Assembly (NCBI GenBank): GCA_944378105.1
Contig: CALWGC010000028.1
Span: 30,650 to 94,649 of the forward strand
Source: an uncultured Clostridia bacterium
Lineage (GTDB): Bacteria > Bacillota > Clostridia > Lachnospirales > Anaerotignaceae
Length of the DNA: 64,000 nucleotides
Reading direction: 5' to 3'
Below are positions 62,633-64,000 of the stretch, one piece after another; positions within the stretch are counted from its first letter, which is position 1; every line of letters begins with the position of its first letter. Position numbers and translations under genes: made by a program. The notes under the pieces were generated by a model. That model made no database searches and was not told the origin of the DNA. It saw nothing but the letters and a program-made list of their open reading frames with translations.

Positions 62633-63697
62633 TTGGAAAAAGAAAAAATCATTGTGGGCCTCAGCGGCGGCGTGGATAGCTCTGTGACGGCGTATTTATT
62701 ACAGAAACAAGGGTATGAAGTCATTGGCGTGACGATGCAAACGCGAGGCGAAGAATCAGGCCAGGGCAACAATTTTCAGGCGGTGGAAGATGCGGCCAGA
62801 GTGGCCAAGCAGCTGGGTATTGCCCATTATGTGATGGATTTTACCGACGTGTTTCGGCGGCATGTGATGGACACATTTACAGAAGCATACTTTTGTGGCC
62901 GCACGCCAAACCCTTGTGTTTCCTGCAATCGCTATGTCAAATGGCAGGCACTTTTGGAGCAGGGAAAGGCACTGGGGGCGCACCTGGTGGCAACGGGGCA
63001 TTATGCAAATATCGAAATGCACCCGCAAAGCGGCCGGCTGACGTTACGGATGTCTCAAGCGAAGGCCAAGGACCAGACCTATGTGCTCTATGACCTGACC
63101 CAGGAGCAGCTGGCGGCCACCAAAATGCCTTTGGGCCAATATACCAAAGACGAAGTACGCAAAATGGCCCAAGAATTGGGCATTGCTGTGGCCGAAAAGC
63201 CGGATAGTATGGAGATTTGTTTCATTCCGGATCATGACTATGGCGCTTTTTTGCAACGGTATGGCAAGAAAAAAGCCGTTTGTGGTTCTTTTGTGGACCA
63301 GGAGGGCCATGTGCTGGGCCAACATAAAGGCATCATCCACTATACCATTGGACAGCGCAAGGGCCTGGGCATTGCCTTGGGGCGCCCGATGTTTGTGGGA
63401 GAAATTCGGCCAGAAACAAACGAAGTGGTGCTTTGTGATAACGAAAGCTTGTTTCATCGGGTGGTTTACGCCAAAAACGTCAACTGGATGGGCTGGGCGC
63501 CGGTGTCGAAGCCTTCTCGGGCCGAAGCCAAAATTCGGTACAGCCATCCAAAAGCGGCTTGTACGGTGGAACTGGTGGGCGATTGGATCAAATGTACCTT
63601 TGATGAACCCCAGCGAGCCATGACGCCGGGCCAGGCCCTTGTGGTTTATGATGGAGACTATGTGGCCTGTGGGGGCACGATTGAAAAAACAGAGTGA
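62633..63697 (+). CDS. mnmA: tRNA-specific 2-thiouridylase MnmA
   Basis: About 354 residues. PP-loop ATP motif is GLSGGVDSSV, the catalytic Cys in NPCVSCNRYVKW and the persulfide Cys in SMEICFIPD. It uses sulfur from the cysteine desulfurase to thiolate U34 of Lys, Glu and Gln tRNAs. The TTG 62633 follows GGTGGG; a longer in-frame start at 62585 lies within the terminator. Normal length for the family. Confidence 0.95.
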   Translation: MEKEKIIVGLSGGVDSSVTAYLLQKQGYEVIGVTMQTRGEESGQGNNFQAVEDAARVAKQLGIAHYVMDFTDVFRRHVMDTFTEAYFCGRTPNPCVSCNRYVKWQALLEQGKALGAHLVATGHYANIEMHPQSGRLTLRMSQAKAKDQTYVLYDLTQEQLAATKMPLGQYTKDEVRKMAQELGIAVAEKPDSMEICFIPDHDYGAFLQRYGKKKAVCGSFVDQEGHVLGQHKGIIHYTIGQRKGLGIALGRPMFVGEIRPETNEVVLCDNESLFHRVVYAKNVNWMGWAPVSKPSRAEAKIRYSHPKAACTVELVGDWIKCTFDEPQRAMTPGQALVVYDGDYVACGGTIEKTE

Positions 63698-63773
63698 AGG
63701 AATAGAGATTTTTTACCACTTTTTTTCAGTGAAAGACGCAAAAAAATTTTTTTGATTTTTTTGCAAAAAAACC

Positions 63774-63802
63774 TTTTCATTTGTACTTATTTATGATATA
63801 CT
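63774..63802 (+). promoter_or_regulatory. Possible promoter of glyA
   Basis: TTTTCA at 63774-63779, 17-base spacer and TATACT at 63797-63802; A/T-rich palindrome GCAAAAAAA...TTTTTTTGC just upstream may terminate mnmA. Confidence 0.5.
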
Positions 63803-63863
63803 GTTCCTACGTTTTTTTTAGAAAAACAAATGTATTTGATAAAGGGACAATGGAGGGGTAAAC

Positions 63864-64000
63864 ATGGATTTTTCGTGGAAAGATGTGCAGGCAGTAGATC
63901 CAGAATTGACGAAAGCCATTGATATGGAACTAAACCGGCAAAGAAAAAATATCGAATTGATTGCATCAGAAAACTTTGTCTCCAAAGCAGTGATGGCAGC
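63864..64000 (+). CDS. glyA: Serine hydroxymethyltransferase, N-terminal part (truncated by window end)
   Basis: About 45 codons remain. The sequence ends [18 protein letters not shown], which is the well-conserved N-terminal block of glycine hydroxymethyltransferase (LIASENFVS). The ATG follows TGGAGGGG. The enzyme makes glycine and methylene-tetrahydrofolate from serine; catalytic residues lie beyond the window. Confidence 0.93.
   Translation, partial: MDFSWKDVQAVDPELTKAIDMELNRQRKNIELIASENFVSKAVMA

Overview
The window looks like a chromosomal segment of a spore-forming, low- to mid-GC Firmicute of class Clostridia, with a Lachnospiraceae/Anaerotignaceae-like flavour. The evidence is the conserved block Asp23-nusB-xseA-xseB-ispA-dxs-tlyA-nadK-argR-recN, the block cysE-cysS-mrnC-rlmB-yacP-sigH, the block yhbY-nadD-yqeK-rsfS, the spore genes spoVAD-spoVAE, a Cys-type T-box leader, purine-rich Shine-Dalgarno sites and several TTG/GTG starts. 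The family-level placement is inference from gene content. No rRNA, tRNA, IS element, prophage or CRISPR array was seen.

Region 1 (1-4.4 kb): the 3' end of an OmpR-type response regulator, its large sensor kinase, a MATE exporter, and then a compact set of hairpins ending in a terminator that could be a small RNA. Region 2 (4.4-18.6 kb): an accessory uptake and catabolic block. It holds a complete Opp/Dpp-type peptide ABC transporter, a four-subunit FAD/iron-sulfur amino-acid dehydrogenase resembling dye-linked proline, hydroxyproline and opine dehydrogenases, two tandem M20 amidohydrolases behind a long attenuator-like leader, and a MalY/PatB C-S lyase/aminotransferase. Together these suggest import, deacylation and oxidation or C-S cleavage of modified amino acids or small peptides; the substrate is unknown.

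Region 3 (18.6-26.4 kb): a CLC-F-like fluoride exporter, a polar amino-acid ABC transporter, a DUF402 protein, RadC, a PspC protein, spoVAD-spoVAE behind a sigma-G-like promoter, and an HD-domain protein. Region 4 (26.4-36.4 kb): ispF, a Cys T-box with cysE-cysS, then housekeeping RNA-processing and ribosome genes (mrnC, rlmB, rae1, sigH, yhbY, rsfS, an S1-domain protein, an RlmCD-like methylase) with nadD-yqeK and an unrecognised lipoprotein. Region 5 (36.6-50.1 kb): a NUDIX hydrolase with SbcD-SbcC, a DUF188 protein, metA, a TauABC/SsuABC-like transporter, a CBS-domain membrane protein, an ABC-F ATPase and a homocysteine methyltransferase. Genes for sulfur, cysteine and methionine metabolism recur here.

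Region 6 (50.1-63.7 kb): the conserved nusB-to-recN block, then an IscR-like Rrf2 regulator, a reversed Xre regulator, the cysteine desulfurase-scaffold pair nifS-nifU and mnmA, ending in the first part of glyA. Recurring design features are three lipoprotein-binding-protein genes with Thr/Glu-rich linkers, each separated from its permease gene by a terminator-like hairpin.
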